DNA of 6,351 nucleotides from CAYVUV01 sp964455095 (GCA_964455095.1 CAYVUV010000372.1:1-6351), one strand, 5' to 3'. Positions 1 through 6,351 are shown, counted from the first letter of the stretch. Translations and numbers: made by a program. The notes: generated by a model not told the origin, from the sequence alone.

Positions 1-452
1 AGCTGAAGAGCAAATACCAGTACATCAACGGCGGCAGTTACGACACGATTCGCGATCAGCTGACCAACATGGGGCAGGTGCTCTTCGAACCGCCGAGCGT
101 GTTCGGCTGGGATTGGGAAGCGGCCTGGTTGAGCAGCTCGACCCTGCTGGCGCGCTACGCCTTTGCGCGCGACGTCACGGCGGCGCGCGGCTCGGGCGCC
201 ACGGCGCTGCGGACGGAGCGCCTGTTCGATCTCACCGAGAGCGATCCGGGCAACATCGTCGACGCCGTCACCACGCTGCTCGGCGTCAGCGATCAGCTCA
301 CCACCGCCGATCGCGACGCGTTGATCGATTACCTGACCGACGGAGCCGGCCCGCTTTCGACGGTCAATCTCAACGACTACGATCTCAGGGCGCGCAAGCT
401 GAACGGCCTGCTGGCGACGGTGCTGCAGTCGCCCGCCTACCAACTGCAGTAA
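1..452 (+). CDS. DUF1800 family protein, C-terminal part (5' end outside window)
   Basis: This is the C-terminal 149 or so codons of a gene that begins before the window. The frame is open from base 3 and ends at the TAA at 450-452. An ATG at 69 lies inside the conserved domain and is not the true start, because the matching sequence continues upstream of it (YINGGSYDTIRDQL precedes it). The signature MGQVLFEPPSVFGW (codons from base 69) matches the well-known DUF1800 block MGQ-LF-PP-V-GW, and the ending LLATVLQSPAYQLQ matches the family's usual SPEYQLQ-like C-terminus. DUF1800 proteins are large, usually exported proteins of unknown biochemical role, found in many bacteria directly upstream of DUF1501 genes. 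That is the arrangement here, with a 21-bp gap to the next start. The two genes are almost certainly co-transcribed. The family call rests on recalled motifs; no enzymatic function can be assigned. Confidence 0.9.
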   Translation, partial: LKSKYQYINGGSYDTIRDQLTNMGQVLFEPPSVFGWDWEAAWLSSSTLLARYAFARDVTAARGSGATALRTERLFDLTESDPGNIVDAVTTLLGVSDQLTTADRDALIDYLTDGAGPLSTVNLNDYDLRARKLNGLLATVLQSPAYQLQ

Positions 453-460
453 CGGCGTAC

Positions 461-467
461 GGAGGAG
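461..467 (+). promoter_or_regulatory. Strong ribosome binding site for the DUF1501 gene
   Basis: GGAGGAG lies 6 nt upstream of the ATG at 474, in the 21-bp gap after the DUF1800 stop. It is a near-ideal Shine-Dalgarno sequence and fixes the start of the DUF1501 gene. Confidence 0.85.
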
Positions 468-473
468 GGTAGG

Positions 474-1967
474 ATGGCCTTCACACGGCGACAGTTCATC
501 AAACGCACGGGCATCGCGGCCGCCGGCAGCGTCTTTGCCCCGAGCTTCTTTCACAGTCCGCTACTGACGCGCGCGCTCGCCGCGCCCACGGTCGGCGACC
601 GCTACTTGATCGTGTTGTTCCTCGACGGCGGCAACGACGGCCAGAATACGATCATCCCGTACGACAACGGCGGCGGGACGCTGCGCACCGACTACAACGC
701 CGCGCGCAACACCGGCGGCGGCGGCATCCAGATCAGCCCCGGCGATTTGTTGGTCCCGACGTCGGTTCCGTTCATCGATCCCACCGGCGCGCAGCTCGGC
801 TTCCACCCGGGACTGAACGGCATCTATCAAATGTACGAGAATGGCCAGGTCGCCGTGGTGCAGGGCGCCGGCTATCCCGACTACAGCCTGTCGCACGAAG
901 TGTCGCGCTCGATCTGGCAGACCGGCAGCCCGTTTAGCACCGCCGGCACCGGCTGGATGGGGCGCTACCTGCAAGCGTCCATGTACGGCGGCGGCGATAT
1001 CCCCGCCGTCACCATCGGCGGCTCGGTAGCCAACGAGTTCATCCAGAGCGCCACCAGCGTGCTCGCCTTCTCGCGTCTGAGCGGCTTCGGCTTTCCCTTC
1101 GACGAGGACTACCCCAACTACGACGACGACATGGTGCGCCTCATCGAGGAGACCGCCAAGCGCGATGCCTTCGATGCGCTCTACGGGGGCGCCAACGCCA
1201 ACCCCAATACGGTCCTGAAGTACATCGGCAACAGCGGCGCCGCGACGCTGCTCGCCACCGACAGCTACCCGGCGCTGCACGACAACTACCAGACCGACCG
1301 CCTGGCTTGGAGCAAGTTGTATCAGTACGATCAGACGCCGAAGGGCCTCAACACCAGCACGGCCCGCGACCTGCGCGAGATCGCCAAGGTCATCTACGGC
1401 GTGGCCAACGGCGTGCCGAACGTCAATGCGCGCTTCTTCGAGCTGCACAACGGTGGCTACGACACGCACTCCGACCAGGGCGGCGCCGAGACTGACGGGC
1501 AGCACTACCGGTTGCACAAGGAGATCGGCGACGCGATCAAACTGTTCTTCGACGATCTGGCCGACATGTCGACGGGCGCTGCGCCGGGGACCGGGTTGGA
1601 GAATCTGGCCGACAAGGTCTGCGTGCTGGTGTGGAGCGAGTTCAGCCGCCGCATCCCGCAAAACGACAACGGTACCGACCACGGCTCGCAGGGGCCGATG
1701 TTCCTCATCGGCGGCGTCAACGGCGGCGTGTACGGCAACCATGCCAACATCAACGAGGCGGCGTGGAACGACGACGGCAACACCAGGTACACGCAAGCCG
1801 CCGGCGCGTACCGTTCGACCGACATTCGCGATGTGTACGGGACGGTGATGCAGCACTGGCTCGGCATGCCCGACGCGGCGCCGCTGTTTCCCATCGACAC
1901 CGTTCCGGTCGGCGATGACCCTGACGACTACTGGACGGTGCGCAACTTCAACCTGCCGATCTTCTGA
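474..1967 (+). CDS. DUF1501 family exported protein with Tat signal
   Basis: This is a complete 497-residue protein, a typical length for DUF1501. The N-terminus TRRQFIKR (Arg-Arg at residues 5-6) followed by a short hydrophobic stretch and an ALAA site near residues 34-37 is a twin-arginine signal peptide, so the protein is probably exported folded. Family blocks appear in order: LDGGNDGQNT (50-59), HPGLNGIY followed by a VVQGAGYP block and SHEVSRSIWQTG, then HNGGYDTH (325-332), WSEFSRR (387-393) and GTDHG (400-404) with PMFLIGG after it. DUF1501 is distantly related to the alkaline phosphatase/sulfatase superfamily. The conserved Asp and His residues here (D51, D330, H332, D402, H403) are candidates for metal or substrate binding, but that role is inference. 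The upstream neighbour is the usual DUF1800 partner. The start is set by the GGAGGAG ribosome site. No truncation or frameshift is visible. Confidence 0.95.
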   Translation: MAFTRRQFIKRTGIAAAGSVFAPSFFHSPLLTRALAAPTVGDRYLIVLFLDGGNDGQNTIIPYDNGGGTLRTDYNAARNTGGGGIQISPGDLLVPTSVPFIDPTGAQLGFHPGLNGIYQMYENGQVAVVQGAGYPDYSLSHEVSRSIWQTGSPFSTAGTGWMGRYLQASMYGGGDIPAVTIGGSVANEFIQSATSVLAFSRLSGFGFPFDEDYPNYDDDMVRLIEETAKRDAFDALYGGANANPNTVLKYIGNSGAATLLATDSYPALHDNYQTDRLAWSKLYQYDQTPKGLNTSTARDLREIAKVIYGVANGVPNVNARFFELHNGGYDTHSDQGGAETDGQHYRLHKEIGDAIKLFFDDLADMSTGAAPGTGLENLADKVCVLVWSEFSRRIPQNDNGTDHGSQGPMFLIGGVNGGVYGNHANINEAAWNDDGNTRYTQAAGAYRSTDIRDVYGTVMQHWLGMPDAAPLFPIDTVPVGDDPDDYWTVRNFNLPIF

Positions 1968-1984
1968 GTCCCACGCAGCGGGGC

Positions 1985-3664
1985 GTGCTCGACGACTTCT
2001 ACCGCGCCGACCCGCGGCTGGTGCTCGTGCCGATCGAGCACCTGACCCCGACCGGCGTGGCGCCGCGCTGGGCGCCGGCGCTGGCCGAGCGCGCGGCGTG
2101 GACGGGCGCACACATCGCGCTGTTCGACGCGGGCTTCACCTCCTACTGGGCCCGCACGGCTGATCTGGCCCGCCGGGCGCGCGGCTGGGCGCCGCCGCGC
2201 CTGCGTCATGTCGCCGTCGTGCGCGATCCGCGCGCCGTGCGGCCGTACGCATCGCTGCTCAATACCAGCGCCTGGACCCTCTACGAGTGCGACCTCGATC
2301 CGGCGTTGTCCCACACCGAGCTCGTCGCCTACTTGCTCGTCCACGGCGATCGAGTGGCCACTCTCGGCGAGGTGACGATGGCCGCGCTGCACGATGCGGC
2401 GTATTGGTTCGAGCGCGGTGACGGCGAGTGCGCCGCCTTTGCCGCGGCCGCTGCCCGTTCGACCCGGCCCGACGCGGCGGCTTTCCAAGCCCTTGCCGGC
2501 GCGCTGCCCTGGCTGCGCCAGCTCCGCCACGACCTGCACCCAGCCGCGCCCGGCAGCGCCGTGCGATCGATCCCGGCCACGGGCGTGCAGGTTCCGCGCG
2601 CCTTCGAAGCCGCGCCGCCGGCGTTGGTCGAGCACTGGCAGGCCGTGGCGACGCGCGCGGTGGATGCCCATACCGCCGCCTGGCGCGCCAGCGACCCGGC
2701 CGCCGCCACCGCCCTGGTCGACTGGCTCGCCGCCAGCGCGCCGCCGTTGCTGATCAGCGCGCGCGACGGGCACATCGTCTGGGACCCCGAGACGCCCAGC
2801 CGCCTCGGGCCCCTGCGCGCGGAGCTCAAGCGCACCAGCGGCGCTGCCGTGCGCGACATCGCGGCTGATTTGCAGGTTGTCGCCAATCATACCCGGCGCT
2901 TCCTCGCGGCGCTCACCGATCCCGCCGCGCTGCCGCAGAGCGCCCCGCAGGCCGAGCAACGCGGCTATACGTACATGCACGGCACGCGCCGCCTGCTGGC
3001 GTACAACCTCGACGAACCGGGCATCGATCGGCGGCGCGGCCCGGCCCTGCCGTTCGCGCGCGCCATGCTCGGGGCGCGCGCCGTGCACGAGTGGGCGCAC
3101 CTCGCCGTCGACGCCGGGTGGGTGCCGTGCATGCAGTCGGCGGCGGAGCGCGCGGCGCAGCAAGCCGCGTTGGCGCGGGAGCTGGACGGCGTCTTGCGCG
3201 CGGCGCCCGCACCCATGCGGGCGCACGCGGCGCCCGACCTGGCCGCGCTGGTCGAGGCCGAGCGCGCGATCGGCGATGCCGCGATCGACTCGGCCGGCGT
3301 CGCGCTGGCGCGCGTGCTGTTGCGCCGCATGCCCGACTACCAGGCGAATCTGCTCGGCGCTCGCTTCCTCACCCCGGTGGAACAGGAGACGTACGTGCGC
3401 CACAACGTCCGCACCCTGCGCCCGGAGTACCCTCCCGCTCGGCTGTGGCGCATGTTGGTGCGCTATCTGTACGAGTACCAGTACCTGCGCTTCAGCGCCG
3501 TGCCCGACCCGCGCGCGTACTTCCTGCTCAGCACGTGGTTCGAGGCCGATTTCCTCGCCAGCGGTGTCCTCGACGGCGCCACCTTCGATCGTTTGACCGC
3601 CGCGGTCGCCGCACAGTGCGACGCCTACGCCATCGACGAGCACCGCGTGCGGCCGGGGCCGTAA
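1985..3664 (+). CDS. Unrecognised 559-residue protein with HExxH motif, possible zinc metallopeptidase
   Basis: I do not recognise this family. The frame opens at about 1925 and the first standard start is GTG 1985, 17 bp after the DUF1501 stop. It has only a weak GCGGGG upstream, so the start is less certain than the frame. Third-position G/C bias and a normal protein composition support the plus strand. There is no signal peptide or membrane segment, so a cytoplasmic location is likely. The N-terminal 130 residues mix short beta-like stretches (RLVLVPIEHL, HIALFDAGF) with charged helices, and the middle is Ala-rich. The C-terminal half has HEWAHL (H368, E369, H372), an HExxH zinc-site pattern, preceded by GYTYMHG (327-333). 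Further on, DYQANLLGARFLTP (451-464) resembles the E-x-E-A-N-x-F-A helix that follows HExxH in IrrE/M78-like peptidases, with Asp in place of Glu. An aromatic tail (RYLYEYQYLRF, 493-503) follows. The peptidase role is inference. The spacing suggests co-transcription with the DUF1501 gene. Confidence 0.75.
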   Translation: MLDDFYRADPRLVLVPIEHLTPTGVAPRWAPALAERAAWTGAHIALFDAGFTSYWARTADLARRARGWAPPRLRHVAVVRDPRAVRPYASLLNTSAWTLYECDLDPALSHTELVAYLLVHGDRVATLGEVTMAALHDAAYWFERGDGECAAFAAAAARSTRPDAAAFQALAGALPWLRQLRHDLHPAAPGSAVRSIPATGVQVPRAFEAAPPALVEHWQAVATRAVDAHTAAWRASDPAAATALVDWLAASAPPLLISARDGHIVWDPETPSRLGPLRAELKRTSGAAVRDIAADLQVVANHTRRFLAALTDPAALPQSAPQAEQRGYTYMHGTRRLLAYNLDEPGIDRRRGPALPFARAMLGARAVHEWAHLAVDAGWVPCMQSAAERAAQQAALARELDGVLRAAPAPMRAHAAPDLAALVEAERAIGDAAIDSAGVALARVLLRRMPDYQANLLGARFLTPVEQETYVRHNVRTLRPEYPPARLWRMLVRYLYEYQYLRFSAVPDPRAYFLLSTWFEADFLASGVLDGATFDRLTAAVAAQCDAYAIDEHRVRPGP

Positions 3665-3708
3665 TCGTCCGCGCTGAGGTCGCGACTGGTTCGAAGGCCG
3701 CCGCCATG

Positions 3709-3714
3709 TAGAAT
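3709..3714 (+). promoter_or_regulatory. Putative -10 box for a leaderless acyltransferase transcript
   Basis: TAGAAT matches the sigma70 -10 consensus TATAAT at 5 of 6 bases. It sits exactly 6 nt before the GTG at 3721, so transcription would be expected to start at or next to the first base of the start codon. There is no Shine-Dalgarno sequence between it and the GTG. The region about 17 bp upstream (CTGGTT, 3686-3691) is a poor -35. The in-frame ATG at 3706 is followed immediately by TAG and cannot start the gene. The hexamer is seen directly; its use as a promoter is inference. Confidence 0.5.
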
Positions 3715-3720
3715 GCGGGC

Positions 3721-4869
3721 GTGTCGGTTTCCACCATCGAGATCCTGCGCGGCATCGCGGCCGTTACCCGCGAGGAATGGGACGTCCTGGTCGGACCGCT
3801 GGGCTCGCCGTTCCTCGAATGGGACTGGTTGGCCGGCCTCGAGCGCACCGGTTGTGTCGCCGCCAAGACGGGTTGGGCGCCGCAGCACGTCGTGGTGCGC
3901 CAGGGCGGCCGGTTGGTGGCCGCCGCGCCGCTCTACCTGAAAGGCCACAGCCAGGGCGAGTTCGTCTTCGACCACTCGTGGGCCGAGGCCGCCCAGCGCG
4001 CCGGGCTGTCCTACTACCCCAAGCTGCTCGTCGCGGTGCCGTTCACCCCCGCCACCGGCCAGCGCCTGCTGACGCATCCCGACCTGCCGCGCGCGCCCCT
4101 GCTGCACGAGCTGGCGCGGGCGCTGCGCGCGCTCTGCGATGCGAACGAGGTCTCGTCCGTGCACGTGAACTTCTGCGCCGCCGACGAGGTCGAGGCGCTG
4201 CGTGCCGCCGGCTTCCTGCATCGGCAGGGGATGCAGTACCACTGGCAGAACCGCGCCTACACGAGCTTCGACGGCTACCTCGACGACCTGCGCAGCAAGC
4301 GCCGCAACCAGGTCAAGCGCGAGCGCCGCGATCTCGCCGGCGCCGGCGTCGACATCGCGGTGCACGAAGGCGAGGCCATCGACGACGCGCTCTTCGCACC
4401 GATGTTCGCGATCTATCGCTCCACGGTCGACAAGTTCTACTGGGGGCAACAATACCTGCGGCCGGCGTTCTTCGACCACTTGCGCGAGCACTTCAAACGC
4501 CACCTGTGCTTTGTCGTGGCACGGCGACATGGGGCCATCGTCGCCGGGACGGTCAACGTGCAGAAGGCGGGCGTCCTCTACGGCCGCTACTGGGGCGCGT
4601 TCGAGGAGATCCGCAACCTCCACTTCGAGGTGTGCTACTACCGCGCCATCGAGCACTGCATCGCGCGCGGGCTCGCGCGCTTCGAGCCGGGGGCCGGCGG
4701 GGACTTCAAATACTGGCGCGGGTTCGCGCCCGTGCCGACGCACAGCATGCACTACGTCGCGCATGCCGGGTTCGCCGACGCCGTGCGGCGCTTTCTCGAT
4801 CACGAGCGCGCGCACGTCGGCGACACGATCGACCTGCTGCGCGAGCGCGGGCCGCTGAAGGCCGAGTAG
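3721..4869 (+). CDS. FemAB-like/DUF482 predicted N-acyltransferase (GNAT fold)
   Basis: This is a complete 382-residue protein of the PF04339 type (DUF482, COG3146), a family annotated as predicted N-acyltransferases or peptidoglycan biosynthesis/recognition proteins, about the usual length. Recognisable blocks run the whole length: SPFLEWDWLAGLE (29-41), YYPKLLVAVPFTP (98-110), SSVHVNF (145-151), MQYHWQNRAYTSFDGYLDDL (171-190) then the basic RSKRRNQVKRERR (191-203), FYWGQQYL (239-246), LYGRYWG (286-292), LHFEVCYY (300-307) and FEPGAGGDFKYWRG (321-334). The substrate is not established; transfer of an acyl or aminoacyl group is inferred from the FemAB/GNAT relationship. No signal peptide or membrane segment is seen. 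The GTG start is the first usable one, because the in-frame ATG at 3706 runs straight into TAG, and it lacks a ribosome site. A separate promoter 56 bp after the previous gene is likely. The stop is 10 bp from the convergent gene's stop. Confidence 0.92.
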   Translation: MSVSTIEILRGIAAVTREEWDVLVGPLGSPFLEWDWLAGLERTGCVAAKTGWAPQHVVVRQGGRLVAAAPLYLKGHSQGEFVFDHSWAEAAQRAGLSYYPKLLVAVPFTPATGQRLLTHPDLPRAPLLHELARALRALCDANEVSSVHVNFCAADEVEALRAAGFLHRQGMQYHWQNRAYTSFDGYLDDLRSKRRNQVKRERRDLAGAGVDIAVHEGEAIDDALFAPMFAIYRSTVDKFYWGQQYLRPAFFDHLREHFKRHLCFVVARRHGAIVAGTVNVQKAGVLYGRYWGAFEEIRNLHFEVCYYRAIEHCIARGLARFEPGAGGDFKYWRGFAPVPTHSMHYVAHAGFADAVRRFLDHERAHVGDTIDLLRERGPLKAE

Positions 4870-4879
4870 TCCGCCGCGT

Positions 4880-5830
4880 CTACTTCTCCAGCTCCTCGCG
4901 CATCGAATACATCTTCTGCCGCGCCTCGATGATGTACACGTCGAGGTTGCGGCGGTGGTTGGCGAAGATCCCGCTCGGGCTGCCGTCGAACACGATCAGC
5001 GGCTTCTGCAGCGTCGCGCGGCCGAGCGCCGTCGCGACTTCGTCGAGCATCGTCATCAACATCGGGCGCGAGCGGAATTCGTCCTGGTACTCACGCCGCA
5101 CGGCCAGCGACAGGTGGTACATCACGTGGGCGAAGCCCTGCGCGTGGTAGTAGTAGTCGTCGTTGCGCCACGGCCGCTCGCGGCTGCCGCCCTGCTCGCG
5201 GTCTTTGTAGAGGTTGGCGTGGGCGTCGCCGAGCAGGTCCATCCAGACCTGGAACAACCGGATCAGCTCGACGTTGCGGCGGTTGAGCGTCTTCGATGTC
5301 GGCGGTGTCGGCTTCAGTCCGTCGATGTAACGCTGCAGCGCCTTGGCGCCCTCCTCGAACTTCCCCTCCGCCGACGGCAGCCAGAACTTCGCTGCGTCGT
5401 TGCGGAACGCCGTGTCGGCGATGACCAGGTTGGGGTCGAACTGGTCCGACGAGACCTTGGTGAGATGATCCTTGAAGACCCGCACCGACTCGCGCAGTGC
5501 CTGAATGATGCCGAGCTGGCGGTTGGCGTTGTTGTCGGCCAACACGGACGGGCCCCAGAGGAAGAAGTCGTTCGGCCGCCAACCGGTGCCGCCCTTGAGC
5601 TCGTGGAGAATGATGGCGCGCACGGTCGCGGCGTAGACCTCGCCGGGGACGATCGGCTGGTCTGGCGGATAGGCCGCGGCCACGTCGAGCGGCAACACGT
5701 TGTGGCGCTTCTGCGTGAAGTGCAGTGCCAGGGGACCGATCGCGAGGGCCAACACGACGAGGACGAGAACGATGAGTGCGGCGTTGCCGCGTTGGTTGCC
5801 ATGTGATGAGCGCATGCACATGGCTACCAT
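4880..5830 (-). CDS. DUF2333 family single-pass membrane protein
   Basis: This is a 316-residue protein whose stop codon (TAG on the minus strand) is at 4880-4882. A short basic N-terminus leads into one hydrophobic segment (about residues 17-38, rich in Leu/Val/Ala), so it is probably anchored in the inner membrane with the bulk outside the cytoplasm. The rest matches my memory of the DUF2333 family: GWRPNDFFLWGPSVLADNNAN (83-103, split across a conserved N-D...W-DN pattern), QLGIIQALRESVR (105-117), WLPSAEGKFEEGAKALQRYI (150-169), DDYYYHAQGFAHVMYHL (224-240) and GIFANHRRNLDVYI (287-300). The family is of unknown function and is best known from Pseudomonas-like proteobacteria. The start is uncertain: ATGs at 5830, 5821 and 5815 are all in frame and none has a clear ribosome site. 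The one at 5815 gives the most natural anchor. The gene is convergent with the acyltransferase and divergent from the split-barrel gene, so it is its own unit. Confidence 0.85.
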   Translation of the reverse strand: MVAMCMRSSHGNQRGNAALIVLVLVVLALAIGPLALHFTQKRHNVLPLDVAAAYPPDQPIVPGEVYAATVRAIILHELKGGTGWRPNDFFLWGPSVLADNNANRQLGIIQALRESVRVFKDHLTKVSSDQFDPNLVIADTAFRNDAAKFWLPSAEGKFEEGAKALQRYIDGLKPTPPTSKTLNRRNVELIRLFQVWMDLLGDAHANLYKDREQGGSRERPWRNDDYYYHAQGFAHVMYHLSLAVRREYQDEFRSRPMLMTMLDEVATALGRATLQKPLIVFDGSPSGIFANHRRNLDVYIIEARQKMYSMREELEK

Positions 5831-5839
5831 GAACCCGCA

Positions 5840-5855
5840 CGCCCGCCAACGGGCG
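5840..5855. repeat. Short inverted repeat in the divergent intergenic region
   Basis: CGCCCG and CGGGCG form a perfect 6-bp inverted repeat around a CCAA spacer. It lies 10 bp upstream of the furthest DUF2333 start and just upstream of the candidate promoter for the split-barrel gene. It could form a hairpin or an operator half-site pair, but short GC-only palindromes are common by chance in DNA of this composition. Confidence 0.3.
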
Positions 5856-5862
5856 CGGGCGC

Positions 5863-5891
5863 TTGAAGCGGGGCGGGGGCCGCACTACAAG
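5863..5891 (+). promoter_or_regulatory. Putative sigma70-like promoter for the split-barrel gene
   Basis: TTGAAG (5863-5868, 4 of 6 to TTGACA) and TACAAG (5886-5891, 4 of 6 to TATAAT) are separated by exactly 17 bp. Transcription would start near 5898, giving a 5' leader of about 17 nt that still contains the AAGGAG ribosome site. The -35 sits inside an 11-bp palindrome, CGCTTGAAGCG (5860-5870), which could be an operator. The match is moderate, but the position relative to the gene is right. Confidence 0.45.
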
Positions 5892-5902
5892 CCAGCGAGG
5901 AG

Positions 5903-5908
5903 AAGGAG
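5903..5908 (+). promoter_or_regulatory. Ribosome binding site of the split-barrel gene
   Basis: AAGGAG within the purine-rich GAGGAGAAGGAG lies 6 nt upstream of ATG 5915 and 9 nt upstream of the adjacent in-frame ATG 5918. It confirms that a real gene begins here, although the reading frame runs off the window. Either ATG could be used. Confidence 0.85.
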
Positions 5909-5914
5909 CACGCG

Positions 5915-6351
5915 ATGATGAGAGCAGCGGTTCGAATCGGTTTCACGGCGGTGATCCTGGCGCTGCTGCTGGCGCCCGCGCCGGTGCGCGGTGAGCTTGG
6001 CCCCGAGCTCAAGCAGCAGCTCGAGACCAGCACGTTCGTGTACATCTCCTCGACGCGCAAGGACGGCAACCTCGGCGCGCCGGCGGAGATCTGGTTCATG
6101 TACCGCGATGGCGCCGTCTACGTCGGCACGTCGCCCACCTCGTGGCGGGTGCGGCGTATCAAAGCCGGGCGCCCCGCGGCCAAGATCGCGATCGGCAAGG
6201 TCGACGGGCCGTCGTTCACGGCCACCGGCGCGGTCGTCAGCGACCCCGCCGCGCAGGCCGCGATGATGGAGGTATACGCGAAGAAGTATCCGGACGGGTG
6301 GCCGCGCTACGCCGACAAGTTCCGCTCGGGGTTCAAGGACGGCAGCCGGGT
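5915..6351 (+). CDS. Exported PPOX-like FMN-binding split-barrel protein, 5' part (3' end outside window)
   Basis: The frame is open for 145 codons from ATG 5915 to the window edge with no stop. The N-terminus MMRAAVRIG followed by a hydrophobic run ending near VRG (24-26) is a Sec-type signal peptide, with likely cleavage before E27. The mature part resembles the pyridoxamine 5'-phosphate oxidase/F420-type flavin split barrel: FVYISSTRKDGNLGAPAEIW (41-60), then MYRDGAVYVGTSP (62-74), then SWRVRRIKAGRPAAKIAIG (76-94), where SWRVRRI matches the S-KVRRI phosphate-contact block of flavin- or F420-binding members. FTATGAVV (101-108) follows as the next strand. A later segment, KKYPDGWPRYADKF (123-136), may be a helical lid. 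Substrate and cofactor cannot be told apart here. A cleaved signal on a cofactor-binding fold that is normally cytoplasmic is odd. There is no Arg-Arg Tat motif. The gene is divergent from the DUF2333 gene, with a strong ribosome site and its own promoter. Confidence 0.8.
   Translation, partial: MMRAAVRIGFTAVILALLLAPAPVRGELGPELKQQLETSTFVYISSTRKDGNLGAPAEIWFMYRDGAVYVGTSPTSWRVRRIKAGRPAAKIAIGKVDGPSFTATGAVVSDPAAQAAMMEVYAKKYPDGWPRYADKFRSGFKDGSR

Noticed and set aside
561..2111. A 516-codon minus-strand open frame opposite the DUF1501 gene
   Set aside because: It is the mirror of a confidently identified DUF1501 gene and has a biased composition without domains.
1928..3643. A 571-codon open frame on the minus strand opposite the HExxH gene, slightly longer than the plus-strand frame
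   Set aside because: It has an Arg/Gly/Ala-heavy low-complexity composition with no recognisable motif. The plus-strand frame has the expected G/C third positions and varied composition. Long antisense frames are a usual by-product of GC-rich coding DNA.
3649..3662. GC-rich inverted repeat CGGCC-GG-GGCCG at the end of the HExxH gene as a possible terminator
   Set aside because: The loop would be too short, no T-run follows, and most of it lies inside the coding sequence.
3625..4815. A 396-codon minus-strand open frame opposite the acyltransferase
   Set aside because: The plus-strand frame matches DUF482 along its full length; the minus frame is an antisense artefact.
3777..5150. A 457-codon plus-strand frame running through the acyltransferase and into the DUF2333 gene
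   Set aside because: It is Arg/Ala-rich, out of frame with the acyltransferase and antisense to DUF2333; both of those genes are supported by family motifs.
5146..5165. Trinucleotide run (tag/tcg units) resembling a microsatellite
   Set aside because: On the coding strand it encodes the conserved DDYYYH segment of DUF2333, so it is explained by protein sequence.
4955..5806. A 283-codon plus-strand frame opposite the DUF2333 gene
   Set aside because: It is antisense to a gene with clear family blocks and has no motif of its own.
5810..5848. Promoter for the DUF2333 gene (TTGGCG, 17 bp, TAGCCA on the minus strand)
   Set aside because: The -10 matches only 2 of 6 bases and would overlap the possible start codons; support is too weak to annotate.

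Overview
The window is GC-rich, plainly above 60% by eye, with nearly every third codon position G or C, two GTG starts and tightly packed genes. It looks like chromosomal DNA from a high-GC, probably Gram-negative bacterium, of the kind found among uncultured deltaproteobacteria-like or soil phyla such as Binatota, Myxococcota or Rokubacteria. That placement is inferred from composition and gene families only. I saw no RNA gene, CRISPR array, insertion sequence or phage gene.

Layout. Positions 1-3664 hold a three-gene plus-strand cluster. It starts with the C-terminal end of a DUF1800 protein, followed by a complete DUF1501 protein with a Tat signal (a very common gene pair). After 17 bp comes a 559-residue protein of unknown family that carries an HEWAH (HExxH) zinc-protease-like motif. 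At 3721-4869 lies a complete FemAB-like/DUF482 (COG3146-type) predicted N-acyltransferase. Its only usable start is a GTG placed 6 nt after a TAGAAT hexamer, which suggests a leaderless mRNA. The gene at 4880-5830 is on the minus strand, converges on the acyltransferase with only 10 bp between the stops, and encodes a single-pass membrane protein of the DUF2333 family. Divergent from it, starting at 5915 and running off the window, is an exported FMN-binding split-barrel (PPOX-like) protein with a strong ribosome binding site and a recognisable sigma70-like promoter.

How the genes relate. DUF1800 and DUF1501 proteins normally work as an exported pair of unknown biochemical role. The HExxH protein is probably co-transcribed with them, but it has no export signal of its own. 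The last three genes form separate transcription units and show no clear shared pathway. The window mostly contains conserved families of unknown function rather than an accessory or defence island. The HExxH protein is the least explained item.
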